The notes under the pieces were generated by a model. The model made no database searches. It was given only the letters and a program-made list of their open reading frames with translations, and was not told where the DNA came from. Source: an uncultured Oscillospiraceae bacterium (GTDB lineage Bacteria; Bacillota; Clostridia; Oscillospirales; Oscillospiraceae). From it: a stretch of DNA of 64,000 nucleotides. Position numbers and translations under genes: made by a program. Shown piece after piece: positions 50,090 through 58,394 of this stretch; positions within the stretch are counted from its first letter, which is position 1; the number at the start of each line of letters is the position of its first letter. The DNA lies in contig CAJUKH010000043.1 in NCBI GenBank assembly GCA_910587345.1, positions 248,001 to 312,000 of the forward strand, given 5' to 3'.

Positions 50090-50203
50090 TTAACCTTGTC
50101 TTTGTTTATGCTTGGGGTTCTCGCAGATAACCATGACCTTGCCCTTGCGCTTGATGATCTTGCACTTCTCGCACATGGGCTTCACGGACGGTCTTACTTT
50201 CAT
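50090..50203 (-). CDS. rpmJ: Ribosomal protein L36
   Basis: A 37-residue zinc-binding large-subunit protein: MKVRPSVKPMCEKCKIIKRK with ligands Cys11, Cys14, Cys27 and His32. It is the zinc-containing (C+) form. AAGGAGG precedes ATG 50203. The frame stays open upstream only because it runs into a dispersed repeat, which is not part of the gene. Confidence 0.97.
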   Translation of the reverse strand: MKVRPSVKPMCEKCKIIKRKGKVMVICENPKHKQRQG

Positions 50204-50230
50204 GATAAACCTCCTTGTGAATGCCTGAAT

Positions 50231-50350
50231 GGCCCCTCGTCGTCGCAAGCTCCGCATCCTTCGCTTCCGCCCTAAAGGCGAAAGCTCAGTCGCTCCGCTG
50301 CTCCTCCTCTCCCCACGAAAGCTGAGGACCGCTTTCGCGGGGACCCCATT
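50231..50350. repeat. Dispersed intergenic repeat, related to the 18.2 kb element
   Basis: About 115 bases between infA and rpmJ resemble the intergenic half of the 208-bp units at 18.2-18.8 kb. Shared blocks include CATCCTTCGCTTCCG, GCTGCTCCTCCTCTCCCCAC and GCGGGGACCCC-type ends, with the inner hairpin sequence changed. It sits inside the ribosomal operon without breaking a gene and makes the infA-rpmJ gap 223 bases. Confidence 0.75.
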
Positions 50351-50426
50351 TAAAGTCAAGGTCAAGAGCAAAAGGCAAGGTCTGCGGCGACTCGGTCGTT
50401 TATATTTTCTTTGGGTCTTTGCGAAC

Positions 50427-50645
50427 TTATTTGGTTCTCCAGGTGATACGGCCTCTGGTAAGGTCGTAGGGAGACATCTGGACCGTGACCTTATCGCCGG
50501 GGAGGATGCGGATGAAGTTCATCCGCAGCTTGCCGGAGATGTGGGCCAGGATGATGTGCCCGTTTCCGATGTCCACCCGGAAGGTGGTATTGGGGAGGGA
50601 TTCCACAACGGTGCCCTCCACCTCGATCATATCGTCTTTTGCCAA
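50427..50645 (-). CDS. infA: Translation initiation factor IF-1
   Basis: A 72-residue OB-fold protein that blocks the A site during initiation. It starts MAKDDMIEVEGTVVESLPNT and ends YDLTRGRITWRTK. It lies between the KOW gene (4 bases) and rpmJ (223 bases, filled by a repeat). Confidence 0.98.
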   Translation of the reverse strand: MAKDDMIEVEGTVVESLPNTTFRVDIGNGHIILAHISGKLRMNFIRILPGDKVTVQMSPYDLTRGRITWRTK

Positions 50646-50649
50646 AGCG

Positions 50650-50937
50650 TCAAACCTCCTTGGCTGGGAAGGCGGCTAAGGCCCTCCGAATGTCATTGTT
50701 GGTGACTGTCTCCCCCTGCATGAGCCGGTGGACCACAGGGTGGTCGTAGGGGTGCAGGTGGTCGGTCAGGGCCGTTACATGACCCAGTTTTTTTCGCTTG
50801 GGTCTGGTGACCTTCCGGCGTTTGCCGTCGGCCAGGAGAAGCATCCCGCTTTCCCCGTCCACGCCGACGACGCAGAACAGGCCATCCTTGTCCCGGCCGG
50901 CAGTGGCCCGGACGATCCAGCCGGTGTAGTCATACAT
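50650..50937 (-). CDS. KOW-domain RNA-binding protein (L14e/L27e-like)
   Basis: A 95-residue protein with an N-terminal KOW-like fold (GWIVRATAGRDKDGLFCVVGV) and a basic KRRKVTRPKRKKLGH segment. Such L14e/L6e/L27e-like proteins are common between map and infA in Clostridia; their function is unknown, with RNA or ribosome binding suggested by context. Its start overlaps the map stop by one base, and its stop is 4 bases before infA. Confidence 0.85.
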   Translation of the reverse strand: MYDYTGWIVRATAGRDKDGLFCVVGVDGESGMLLLADGKRRKVTRPKRKKLGHVTALTDHLHPYDHPVVHRLMQGETVTNNDIRRALAAFPAKEV

Positions 50938-51707
50938 CAGGCCGGCTCTCCGTTCTCGTCCACCGTGAGAAGCTCAGGCTCCCCATCGGTGATAAGGATG
51001 GTGTTCTCGTAATGGGCGGCCAGAGAGCCGTCCACCGACACGGTGGTCCAGTTTCCGTCCAGGTTCTTCACATGCCAGTCTCCGGCGCAGACCATGGGTT
51101 CTACGGCGATGACCATGCCCGGCTGGAACCGGGGGCCGTGGCCGGCGGCGCCGAAGTTGGGCACCTCGGGAGCTTCGTGGAGCTTGCGGCCCACGCCGTG
51201 GCCCACGAAATCCCGGACCACACCGAAGCCGAAGGACTCCACATACTGCTGGACCCCGTGGCCCACATCGGAGACACGGCAGCCCACCCGGGCGTTTTTG
51301 ATCCCCTCGAAGAAGCTCTGACGGGTGACGTCGATGAGCTTCCGGGCCTCCTCGCTCACCTCTCCACAGGGGAAGGTGGCGGCACAGTCGCCGTGAAAGC
51401 CATCCAGATAGGCGCCCACGTCGATGGAGACGATGTCGCCCTCCTGCAGCTTTCGGCTGCTGGGTAGGCCGTGGATGACCACTTCGTTCACCGAGATACA
51501 GGCCGAACCGGGAAAGCCGTAAAGCCCCAGAAAGGAGGGCTTGGCGCCGTGGCTTTCGATGAAGCGGCGGACCGCTTTGTCGATCTCCATGGTGGTGATG
51601 CCCGGCCTGACCAGGGAACCGGCCAGCTTACGGGCCTGGGCGGTGAGCCGCCCTGCGGCCCGCATCTTTTCGATCTCCGGGGCGGATTTGATGGAAATCA
51701 TTTCCAT
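50937..51707 (-). CDS. map: Methionine aminopeptidase type I
   Basis: A 256-residue dimetal enzyme that removes the N-terminal Met from new proteins. The metal ligands are in SIDVGAYLDGFHGDCAATF (two Asp), GHGVGRKLHEAPEVPNFG (His), AVEPMVCAG (Glu) and the C-terminal HYENTILITDGEPELLT (Glu). It lies between adk (4 bases) and the KOW gene. Confidence 0.97.
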   Translation of the reverse strand: MEMISIKSAPEIEKMRAAGRLTAQARKLAGSLVRPGITTMEIDKAVRRFIESHGAKPSFLGLYGFPGSACISVNEVVIHGLPSSRKLQEGDIVSIDVGAYLDGFHGDCAATFPCGEVSEEARKLIDVTRQSFFEGIKNARVGCRVSDVGHGVQQYVESFGFGVVRDFVGHGVGRKLHEAPEVPNFGAAGHGPRFQPGMVIAVEPMVCAGDWHVKNLDGNWTTVSVDGSLAAHYENTILITDGEPELLTVDENGEPA

Positions 51708-51711
51708 GCTC

Positions 51712-52347
51712 TCACATCTCCAAAATCGCCATGATGCGGCCGTTGATATCCTCGATACTCCCCTCGTCGGCCACCAGGCGGAGAAGGTCCCTCTTCTGGT
51801 AGAACTCCTTCAGAGGCTCGGTCTCGGCGTGGTAGACCTCCAGGCGGCTGGCGATGGTATCGGCGCTGTCGTCCTTGCGCTGGATCAGCTCGTGGCCGCA
51901 GGCGTCGCAGATGCCCTCTGCCTTGGGGGGATTGTTGGTGACGTGGTAGGGAGCGCCGCACTGGGGGCAGACCCGCCGGCCGCTGAGCCGCTGGGTCACC
52001 ACCTCGTCGGCGGTCTCGATGGAGATGACGTGGTCAAAGAGGATACCGGCGTCCTCCAGAGCCTGCGCCTGGGCGATGGTGCGGGGCACCCCGTCCAGGA
52101 TATAGCCCTTGGCGCAGTCCTCTTTGGCGACACGCTCTGCCACGATGCCGATGATGACACTGTCGGGGACCAGCTTGCCCGCATCCATGAAGGACTTGGC
52201 CTGCTTGCCCACCTCTGTGCCCTCTTTCACGGCGGCACGGAGCATATCTCCGGTGGAGATGGTGGGGATGCCCAGCTTTTTGCTGACGATGGCAGCCTGT
52301 GTGCCCTTACCCGCCCCGGGAGGGCCAAGGAAAATCAGTTTCATCAT
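51712..52347 (-). CDS. adk: Adenylate kinase
   Basis: A 211-residue enzyme equilibrating ATP + AMP with 2 ADP. P-loop GPPGAGKGTQ, AMP site STGDMLRAAV, the signature DGVPRTIAQAQ (usually DGFPRT) and a LID domain with a zinc site made of CPQCG and CDACG. Start is the first of two ATGs after secY. Cotranscribed with secY and map as in most Firmicutes. Confidence 0.97.
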   Translation of the reverse strand: MMKLIFLGPPGAGKGTQAAIVSKKLGIPTISTGDMLRAAVKEGTEVGKQAKSFMDAGKLVPDSVIIGIVAERVAKEDCAKGYILDGVPRTIAQAQALEDAGILFDHVISIETADEVVTQRLSGRRVCPQCGAPYHVTNNPPKAEGICDACGHELIQRKDDSADTIASRLEVYHAETEPLKEFYQKRDLLRLVADEGSIEDINGRIMAILEM

Positions 52348-52363
52348 ACTGTATCACTCCTTC

Positions 52364-53752
52364 TCACTCAAGGAAGCCCTTGTAGTGACGCATCATGAGC
52401 TGGGCTTCCAGAGCCTTGCTGGTCTCCAGAGCGACGCCCACCACGATGATGATGGAGGTGCCGCCGATGGCCAGGTTGGACTGGCCCAGCAGGTTGCCTG
52501 TGATGATGGGAACGATGGCGATCACGGAGAGGAACATAGCCCCGAAGAAGGTGATCTTGCCAAGGACCTTGCGGATAAAGTCGGCGGTGGGCTTGCCGGG
52601 CCGGAAGCCGGGCACGAAGCCGCCGTTCTTCTTCAGGTTGTTGGCCACCTCAGTGGGGTCAAACTGCATGGTGGAATAGAAATAGCTGAAGGCCAGGATC
52701 AGCAGGAAGTAGACGATGGTGTAGGGAACACCGTTGGCGTCGAAGATCCTGAGGAAGTTGGCCCAGAAGCCGGCATCCTCCTGACCGGGCAGCGCCGCCT
52801 GCACACCTGCGAAGGCGCAGATGGTGGCGGGCAGAGAGGCGATGGACTGGGCAAAGATGATGGGAAGCACGCCAGACATATTCACCTTCAGGGGAATATG
52901 GCTGGACTGGCCGCCGTACATCTTCCGGCCCACCACCCGCTTGGCGTACTGGACGGGGATGCGGCGCTCGGCGTTCTGGATATAGACCACGAACATGATG
53001 AGGGCCAGCATACCGACGACCATGACGGCCACGATAGCGGGATGGAGCCGGGAGGCCATAAAGGTCCCGTAGGCCTCGCTCTCGGCGCCGCCCAGACCTT
53101 CCACCAGCTCGTCAGTGACGGGGATCATCCACTGCTGGACGCCGGTGATGATCTGGTTGATGAGGGTGGGCATCCGGGAGAGGATACCGGCAAACAGGAT
53201 CATGGAGATGCCGTTGCCGATGCCCTTATCGGTGATCTGCTCGCCCAGCCACATGACGAAGGCGGAGCCGGCCACAAAGGTGGTCACGATGACGATGCCG
53301 GCCCAGATGGCGTTCATGCCGTCCAGCTCGATAAGGTTCTGGCTGTTGATGATGCTGTAATAGCCGAAGCCCTGAAGAAGAGCGATGGCCACGGTGGTGT
53401 ACCGGGTGATGGCGGCGATCTTCTTGCGGCCCTCTTCGCCGCCCTCTTTGGCCAGCCGCTCCAGAGCGGGGATGGCCACGGTCAGCAGCTCGATGATGAT
53501 GGAGCTGTTGATATAGGGCTGGACGCCCAGGGCAAAGACGGCGGCCATGGAGAAGGCGGTGCCGTTCATGGTGCCCAGCAGGCCAAAGATGGTGCCCGAC
53601 ATGGAGTCAAGATACTGACCCAGCGCCGCCGTATTCACGAAGGGGGCGGGGACCACCGAGCCCAGCCGGAACACCAGCAGGGCGAAAATGGTGAAGAGGA
53701 TCTTGTTCTTCAGCTCGGGGACCTTCCAGGCGTTCTTTAGTGTCTGGATCAA
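52364..53752 (-). CDS. secY: SecY protein translocase channel
   Basis: A 462-residue inner-membrane channel of the Sec system with ten membrane helices. Signatures are PYINSSIIIELLTVAIPALE (plug/TM2 region), the cytoplasmic loop GRKMYGGQSSHIPLKVNMSGV-like segment in TM7-8 and the C-terminal MRHYKGFLE. It starts 1 base after the rplO stop in the spc operon. Confidence 0.97.
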   Translation of the reverse strand: MIQTLKNAWKVPELKNKILFTIFALLVFRLGSVVPAPFVNTAALGQYLDSMSGTIFGLLGTMNGTAFSMAAVFALGVQPYINSSIIIELLTVAIPALERLAKEGGEEGRKKIAAITRYTTVAIALLQGFGYYSIINSQNLIELDGMNAIWAGIVIVTTFVAGSAFVMWLGEQITDKGIGNGISMILFAGILSRMPTLINQIITGVQQWMIPVTDELVEGLGGAESEAYGTFMASRLHPAIVAVMVVGMLALIMFVVYIQNAERRIPVQYAKRVVGRKMYGGQSSHIPLKVNMSGVLPIIFAQSIASLPATICAFAGVQAALPGQEDAGFWANFLRIFDANGVPYTIVYFLLILAFSYFYSTMQFDPTEVANNLKKNGGFVPGFRPGKPTADFIRKVLGKITFFGAMFLSVIAIVPIITGNLLGQSNLAIGGTSIIIVVGVALETSKALEAQLMMRHYKGFLE

Positions 53753-53753
53753 A

Positions 53754-54194
53754 TCAGATCACCTCAGCCTTTCCGCCTGCCGCTTCGATCTTTTCCTTGG
53801 CGGAGGCGGAGAAAGCCGTGGCGCGGACGGTCAGCTTCTTGGTCAGAGAGCCGTTGCCCAGTACCTTCACGCCATACTCGCACTTGGAAAGGATACCCTT
53901 CTCCAGCAGGTCACTGACATTGACGGTGGCGCCGTCCTCAAACTTGTTCAGAGAGGTCAGGTTGATGACCTCCAGAGGCTTGGCAAAAATGTTGTTGAAG
54001 CCCCGCTTGGGAATCCGGCGGGCGAGGGGCATCTGGCCGCCCTCGAAACCCACGCGGACACCGCCGCCGGAGCGGGCCTTCTGGCCCTTGTGGCCACGGC
54101 CGGCGGTCTTACCGTTGCCGGTGCCGATGCCGAGACCCTTGCGCTTGCCCACATGGGTGGAGCCAGGCGCCGGGGAAAGATCATGAAGATTCAT
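53754..54194 (-). CDS. rplO: Ribosomal protein L15
   Basis: A 146-residue large-subunit protein: MNLHDLSPAPGSTHVGKRKG, then the glycine-rich TGNGKTAGRGHKGQKARSGG. ATG 54194 is the conserved start; the open frame extends upstream across rpmD in another register and is not used. It lies 13 bases after rpmD. Confidence 0.97.
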   Translation of the reverse strand: MNLHDLSPAPGSTHVGKRKGLGIGTGNGKTAGRGHKGQKARSGGGVRVGFEGGQMPLARRIPKRGFNNIFAKPLEVINLTSLNKFEDGATVNVSDLLEKGILSKCEYGVKVLGNGSLTKKLTVRATAFSASAKEKIEAAGGKAEVI

Positions 54195-54207
54195 TTCTCG
54201 CTCCTCC

Positions 54208-54390
54208 TTACTTGTCCTCGGTGACCTGCAGGAGGTAACCGATGCTGGCGATCTTGCCGCGGGTAGCCGCATTGTCGGGCTGTACGGTGGTATCGCCAAT
54301 TTTCCGAAGGCCCAGAGACTCGGCGGTAGCCTTGTGCTTGGCCAGGCGGCCGTTCAGGCTCTTTGCCAGTTTAATGTTCAAATTAGCCAT
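54208..54390 (-). CDS. rpmD: Ribosomal protein L30
   Basis: A 60-residue large-subunit protein: MANLNIKLAKSLNGRLAKHK and the L30 signature LRKIGDTTVQPDNAATRGKI. Start ATG 54390 fixed by family alignment and GGAGGG upstream. It lies between rpsE (14 bases) and rplO. Confidence 0.96.
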   Translation of the reverse strand: MANLNIKLAKSLNGRLAKHKATAESLGLRKIGDTTVQPDNAATRGKIASIGYLLQVTEDK

Positions 54391-54404
54391 TTTTTCCGCC
54401 CTCC

Positions 54405-54905
54405 TTAACCGACGATCTCTTCCACGCTCTTGCCCCGGATGGCGGCCACCTGCTCGGGGGTCCGCAGGGACTTCAGGCCCTCGAAGGTGGCGGAGACCAC
54501 ATTCTGGGGGTTGTTGGAGCGCAGACACTTGGCACGGATGTCCCGGATGCCGGCAGCTTCCATGACAGCACGCACCGGGCCGCCGGCGATGATGCCGGTA
54601 CCGGCGGGGGCGGGCTTGAGCATGACCTTGCCGGCGCCGAACACGCCGATGACCTCGTGGGGAATGGTGGTGCCGGAGACACTCACCCGGATCATGTTCT
54701 TCTTGGCATCCTCGATGCCCTTGCGAATGGCCTCGGGGACCTCGGCGGCCTTACCGGTGCCGAAGCCCACATTTCCCTTCTCATCGCCCACCACCATCAA
54801 AGCGGCGAACTTCATGATACGGCCGCCCTTGACGGTCTTGGACACCCGGTTCAGGGAAACGAGCTTCTCGCTGTACTCGCTCTGCTCTTTTTCAAACTTA
54901 GCCAT
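54405..54905 (-). CDS. rpsE: Ribosomal protein S5
   Basis: A 166-residue small-subunit protein involved in decoding fidelity and helicase activity at the mRNA entry. KTVKGGRIMKFAALMVVGDEKGNVGFG is the S5 signature region (split here), and GTGIIAGGPVRAVMEAAGI is the C-terminal domain core. It lies 18 bases after rplR. Confidence 0.98.
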   Translation of the reverse strand: MAKFEKEQSEYSEKLVSLNRVSKTVKGGRIMKFAALMVVGDEKGNVGFGTGKAAEVPEAIRKGIEDAKKNMIRVSVSGTTIPHEVIGVFGAGKVMLKPAPAGTGIIAGGPVRAVMEAAGIRDIRAKCLRSNNPQNVVSATFEGLKSLRTPEQVAAIRGKSVEEIVG

Positions 54906-54923
54906 GTTCGTTTCCTCCTCCCG

Positions 54924-55283
54924 TTAAAATTCCAGGCCGCCCTCGCGGGCGCCTTCGGCCAGAGCCGCCACGCGGCCGTGATAGACATAGCCGCCCCGGT
55001 CAAAGACCACATTGGTGATGCCGGCGGCCTTGGCACGCTCGGCCACCATCTGGCCAACCTTCTTGGCGCTCTCACAGTTGGAGCCGGCGCCCTCAAAGCC
55101 CTTCTCCAGAGAGGAAGCGGCCACCAGGGTCTTGCCCGCCACATCGTCGATGATCTGGGCGTAAATGTTGGTGCCGCTGCGGAACACATTCAGGCGGGGT
55201 CTCTCGGGCGTGCCGGAGATCTTCCCGCGGACACGCCGATGGCGCTTGAGACGCTGGGCGTTGGTATCGGGTCTTTTAATCAT
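54924..55283 (-). CDS. rplR: Ribosomal protein L18
   Basis: A 119-residue 5S rRNA-binding protein: RLKRHRRVRGKISGTPERPR and NVVFDRGGYVYHGRVAALAEG are the family landmarks. It lies between rplF and rpsE, 14-18 bases from each. Confidence 0.98.
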   Translation of the reverse strand: MIKRPDTNAQRLKRHRRVRGKISGTPERPRLNVFRSGTNIYAQIIDDVAGKTLVAASSLEKGFEGAGSNCESAKKVGQMVAERAKAAGITNVVFDRGGYVYHGRVAALAEGAREGGLEF

Positions 55284-55297
55284 ATCAGCACACCTCC

Positions 55298-55846
55298 TTA
55301 CTTCTTCTTGACGCCGGTCTTACCTTCCTTACGGCGGATGACCTCGTCAGCATATTTGATTCCCTTGCCCTTGTAAGGCTCGGGAGGTCTCTTCTCTCTT
55401 ACTTCGGCAGCGAACTGGCCCACCTTCTGCTTATCGGGGCCATGGATGGTGATGTGGTTGGGATCGGGCACATCGATGGTGATACCCTCGATCTCCTCCA
55501 TGATGACCTGGTGGGAGAAGCCCAGGTTCATGATCAGCTTCTTGCCCTCCTTGGACACACGGTAACCAACACCGTTGACCTCCAGCTCCTTCTTGAACTC
55601 CTCGGTGACGCCCACCACCATGTTGTGGAGCAGGGTCCGGGTCAGGCCGTGAAGGCTCCGGTTCTCCTTGGCGTCGTCAGGACGGGTCACATGGAGCTCG
55701 CTGCCCTCCTGAGTGATGGTCATAGCGGGGCTCAGCTGCTGGGTCAGGGTGCCCTTGGGACCCTTGACGGTCACAAAATTGCCCTCTTCGATCTTCACGT
55801 CCACACCGGCGGGGACAGAGATCGGCATTCTACCAATTCTCGACAT
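55298..55846 (-). CDS. rplF: Ribosomal protein L6
   Basis: A 182-residue large-subunit protein near the factor-binding site. It begins MSRIGRMPISVPAGVDVKIE and ends with the signature PEPYKGKGIKYADEVIRRKE. It lies 15 bases after rpsH. Confidence 0.98.
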   Translation of the reverse strand: MSRIGRMPISVPAGVDVKIEEGNFVTVKGPKGTLTQQLSPAMTITQEGSELHVTRPDDAKENRSLHGLTRTLLHNMVVGVTEEFKKELEVNGVGYRVSKEGKKLIMNLGFSHQVIMEEIEGITIDVPDPNHITIHGPDKQKVGQFAAEVREKRPPEPYKGKGIKYADEVIRRKEGKTGVKKK

Positions 55847-55861
55847 TCTCTTTTCCCCTCC

Positions 55862-56263
55862 TTACCAGATGAACGCCAGGACTTCACCGCCGACGTGGGC
55901 CGCACGGGCAGCCTTGTCGGTCATGACGCCCTTGGACGTGGAGACAATGGCGATACCCAGGCCCTTGATGACCCGGGGCATCTCATCGGCACCGGCATAG
56001 ACCCGCAGACCGGGCTTGGATACCCGGCGCAGACCGGTGATGACCTTCTCCTTGTTGGGCTGAACGTACTTCAGGGTGATACGGATGATCCCCTGGGTGC
56101 CATCGTCGATGAGCTGGTAGTTCTTGATATAACCTTCATCCAGCAAAATCTGAGCGATGGACTTCTTCATGTTGGAAGCGGGCACGTCAACGGTGTCATG
56201 CTTGGCACTGTTGGCGTTGCGGATACGGGTGAGCATATCCGCAATGGGATCTGTGATGTGCAT
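55862..56263 (-). CDS. rpsH: Ribosomal protein S8
   Basis: A 133-residue primary 16S rRNA binder and, in E. coli, the translational repressor of the spc operon. It begins MHITDPIADMLTRIRNANSA and has the signature VSTSKGVMTDKAAR. The 167-base gap before it contains hairpins TCCAAG/CTTGGA and ACAGGC/GCCTGT, which may be a regulatory leader. Confidence 0.98.
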   Translation of the reverse strand: MHITDPIADMLTRIRNANSAKHDTVDVPASNMKKSIAQILLDEGYIKNYQLIDDGTQGIIRITLKYVQPNKEKVITGLRRVSKPGLRVYAGADEMPRVIKGLGIAIVSTSKGVMTDKAARAAHVGGEVLAFIW

Positions 56264-56430
56264 ACTTCTTACCTCCTTGTAGAGTTACAGGCAAGGCCTG
56301 TATCAGCGGCAAGGTATCCAAGTTAGGTGGGCTTGGACCTGTTGATCCGCTGTGGAACACATCGGAGCGGGTTCTGTGTTTTTCACGTCGCCGCTCCTTC
56401 TCCAAATAACCGGGGAGAGGCCTCTTGGAT

Positions 56431-56616
56431 TTACCAAGAAGCCTTCTTGACCCCGGGAATTTGACCTTTGTAAGCCAGCTCGCGGAAGCAGATACGGCAG
56501 ATGCCGTAGTCCCGCAGGTAGGCGTGGGGACGGCCGCAGAGCTTGCAGCGGTTATAGCGGCGGGAAGAGAACTTGGGTTCCCGCTGCTGCTTGAGGATCA
56601 TAGACTTTTTCGCCAT
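56431..56616 (-). CDS. rpsN: Ribosomal protein S14, zinc-binding type Z
   Basis: A 61-residue short S14 with a zinc site made of CKLCG and CRIC (four Cys), the form that needs zinc. Starts MAKKSMILKQQREPKFSSRR. 12 bases after rplE; the following gap to rpsH is the longest inside this part of the operon. Confidence 0.97.
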   Translation of the reverse strand: MAKKSMILKQQREPKFSSRRYNRCKLCGRPHAYLRDYGICRICFRELAYKGQIPGVKKASW

Positions 56617-56628
56617 GGTATTCCCTCC

Positions 56629-57189
56629 TTACGCCTGGGCGGCGAAGGGAGCGCCGATGAGCGTCAACAGCTCCCGGGCCTCTTCGTCGGTGTTGGCGGT
56701 GGTGCAGAGCACAACGTCCATGCCCCGGATCTTGTCGATCTTATCGTACTCGATCTCGGGGAAGATCAACTGCTCCTTGATGCCCAGAGCGTAGTTGCCC
56801 CGGCCGTCAAAGGAGTTGGGGTTGATGCCCCGGAAGTCACGGACACGGGGCAGGGCTACGTTGAACAGGCGGTCCAGAAACTCCCACATCCGGTCGCCCC
56901 GGAGGGTGACCTTGGCGCCGATGGGCATCTCCTCACGGAGCTTGAAGTTGGCCACCGACTTCTTGGCCTTGGTGATGATGGCCTTCTGGCCGGTGATCTT
57001 GGTCAGATCGCCCACCACGGCCTCCAGCACCTTGGAATTCTCCCGAGCCTCGCCGCAGCCGCAGTTGACCACGATCTTGTCCAGCTTGGGGATCTGCATG
57101 ACGGACTTATAGCCGAACTTCTGCATAAGAGCAGGAGCCACTTCCGCCTGGTACTTTGCCTTCAGGTTAGGCATTTTCTTATCAGCCAT
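56629..57189 (-). CDS. rplE: Ribosomal protein L5
   Basis: A 186-residue 5S rRNA-binding protein at the subunit interface. MQIPKLDKIVVNCGCGEARE is the family signature (usually VVNMGVGE); GIKEQLIFPEIEYDKIDKIRG and the C-terminal TTANTDEEARELLTLIGAPF are typical. It lies 17 bases after rplX. Confidence 0.98.
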   Translation of the reverse strand: MADKKMPNLKAKYQAEVAPALMQKFGYKSVMQIPKLDKIVVNCGCGEARENSKVLEAVVGDLTKITGQKAIITKAKKSVANFKLREEMPIGAKVTLRGDRMWEFLDRLFNVALPRVRDFRGINPNSFDGRGNYALGIKEQLIFPEIEYDKIDKIRGMDVVLCTTANTDEEARELLTLIGAPFAAQA

Positions 57190-57206
57190 TTGTTACTCCT
57201 CCTCTC

Positions 57207-57524
57207 TCAGATTTCAGCGCCGCACTTCTTGCAGACGCGGACTCTCTTGCCGTCGGCGCCCACCTTGCTGGCAGGACGGGTGGGCTTGCCGCACTTGGGG
57301 CAGACCCGCATGACCTTACAGGCGTAGATGGGAGCTTCCTTCTTCACGATGCCGCCGGTCTCCCCCTGGGTACGGGGCTTCTGGTGGCGGGTGGCCACGT
57401 TGATCTTCTCCACGATGACCTTGCGGGTCTCGGGCATGGCCTCCAAAACGGTGCCCTGCTTGCCCTTATCCTTACCGGAGAGAACGACTACGGTGTCGCC
57501 CTTCTTAATGCTCATAGTGTTCAT
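57207..57524 (-). CDS. rplX: Ribosomal protein L24
   Basis: A 105-residue assembly-initiating protein. KOW motif: KKGDTVVVLSGKDKGKQGTV. The C-terminal part has two CxxC pairs (CPKCGKPT and CKKCGAEI) that form a zinc-ribbon-like site, seen in some Firmicutes. It lies 17 bases after rplN. Confidence 0.97.
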   Translation of the reverse strand: MNTMSIKKGDTVVVLSGKDKGKQGTVLEAMPETRKVIVEKINVATRHQKPRTQGETGGIVKKEAPIYACKVMRVCPKCGKPTRPASKVGADGKRVRVCKKCGAEI

Positions 57525-57541
57525 ATCTTTCTCCTACCCCC

Positions 57542-57910
57542 TTACAGCACTTCGGGAGCCAGGGACAGGATCTTCATGTAGTCCTTGTCACGAAGCTCAC
57601 GGGCCACGGGCCCAAAGATGCGGGTGCCCCGGGGATTCTTATCATCCCGGATGAGGACGGCGGCATTCTCGTCAAAACGGACATAGCTGCCGTCGGGACG
57701 GTGGATGCCCTTGGAGGTCCGAACGATAACGGCACGGACCACCTCGCCCTTCTTCACAGTGCCACCGGGCTGAGCCTTCCGTACGGAGGCCACGATCACA
57801 TCGCCGATGTTGCCGAACTTCCGCTTGGAGCCGCCCAGCACCCGAATGGTCTTGATTTCTTTGGCGCCGGTATTATCGGCCACCTTCAGATAGCTTTCCT
57901 GCTGAATCAT
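57542..57910 (-). CDS. rplN: Ribosomal protein L14
   Basis: A 122-residue interface protein. It begins MIQQESYLKVADNTGAKEIK; the signature is RAVIVRTSKGIHRPDGSYVR and the C-terminus is FGPVARELRDKDYMKILSLA. It lies 12 bases after rpsQ. Confidence 0.99.
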   Translation of the reverse strand: MIQQESYLKVADNTGAKEIKTIRVLGGSKRKFGNIGDVIVASVRKAQPGGTVKKGEVVRAVIVRTSKGIHRPDGSYVRFDENAAVLIRDDKNPRGTRIFGPVARELRDKDYMKILSLAPEVL

Positions 57911-57922
57911 ACCAGCACCTCC

Positions 57923-58183
57923 TTATTTCGCCTTCTCGAGAATCTCGACCACACGCCAGCGCTTGTCCTTGCTGAGAGGCCGGGTCTCCATCACCCGCAC
58001 GCGGTCGCCCACGCCGCAGGCATTCTGCTCGTCATGGGCCTTCAGCTTATAGGTCCGCTTGACGATCTTCTTATACAGAGGGTGGGCCACACGGTCGGCG
58101 ATGGCCACCACTACGGTCTTATCCATCTTATCCGAAACCACCAGGCCGACTCTGGTCTTACGGGAAGAAGTTCTGTTTTCCAT
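57923..58183 (-). CDS. rpsQ: Ribosomal protein S17
   Basis: An 86-residue OB-fold 16S rRNA-binding protein. GLVVSDKMDKTVVVAIADRV and HDEQNACGVGDRVRVMETRP (the usual metal-like GD..R..E.RP motif) identify it. It lies 13 bases after rpmC. Confidence 0.98.
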   Translation of the reverse strand: MENRTSSRKTRVGLVVSDKMDKTVVVAIADRVAHPLYKKIVKRTYKLKAHDEQNACGVGDRVRVMETRPLSKDKRWRVVEILEKAK

Positions 58184-58196
58184 TTCCTACTCCTCC

Positions 58197-58394
58197 TTAG
58201 CGGCCGGCGAGCTCTTGCTCGCGGATGATGGTCTTGACCCGGGCGATATCCCGCTTGACCTGGGCAATACGCACGGGGTTCTCCAACTGGTTGGTGGCGT
58301 GCTGAAGGCGGAGGTTAAAGAGATCCTTCTTCAGCTCACTCAGCTTCGCCTCCAGCTCGGAGACAGACATCTTGCGAACTTCATTGGCCTTCAT
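58197..58394 (-). CDS. rpmC: Ribosomal protein L29
   Basis: A 65-residue helical protein near the exit tunnel and trigger factor docking site. Begins MKANEVRKMSVSELEAKLSE; signature LFNLRLQHATNQLENPVRI. Its start overlaps the rplP stop by one base, so translation is coupled. Confidence 0.98.
   Translation of the reverse strand: MKANEVRKMSVSELEAKLSELKKDLFNLRLQHATNQLENPVRIAQVKRDIARVKTIIREQELAGR

Noticed and set aside
50204..50371. N-terminal extension of L36
   Set aside because: The frame is open only because the dispersed repeat lacks stops; L36 is 37 residues in all bacteria and AAGGAGG stands right before ATG 50203.
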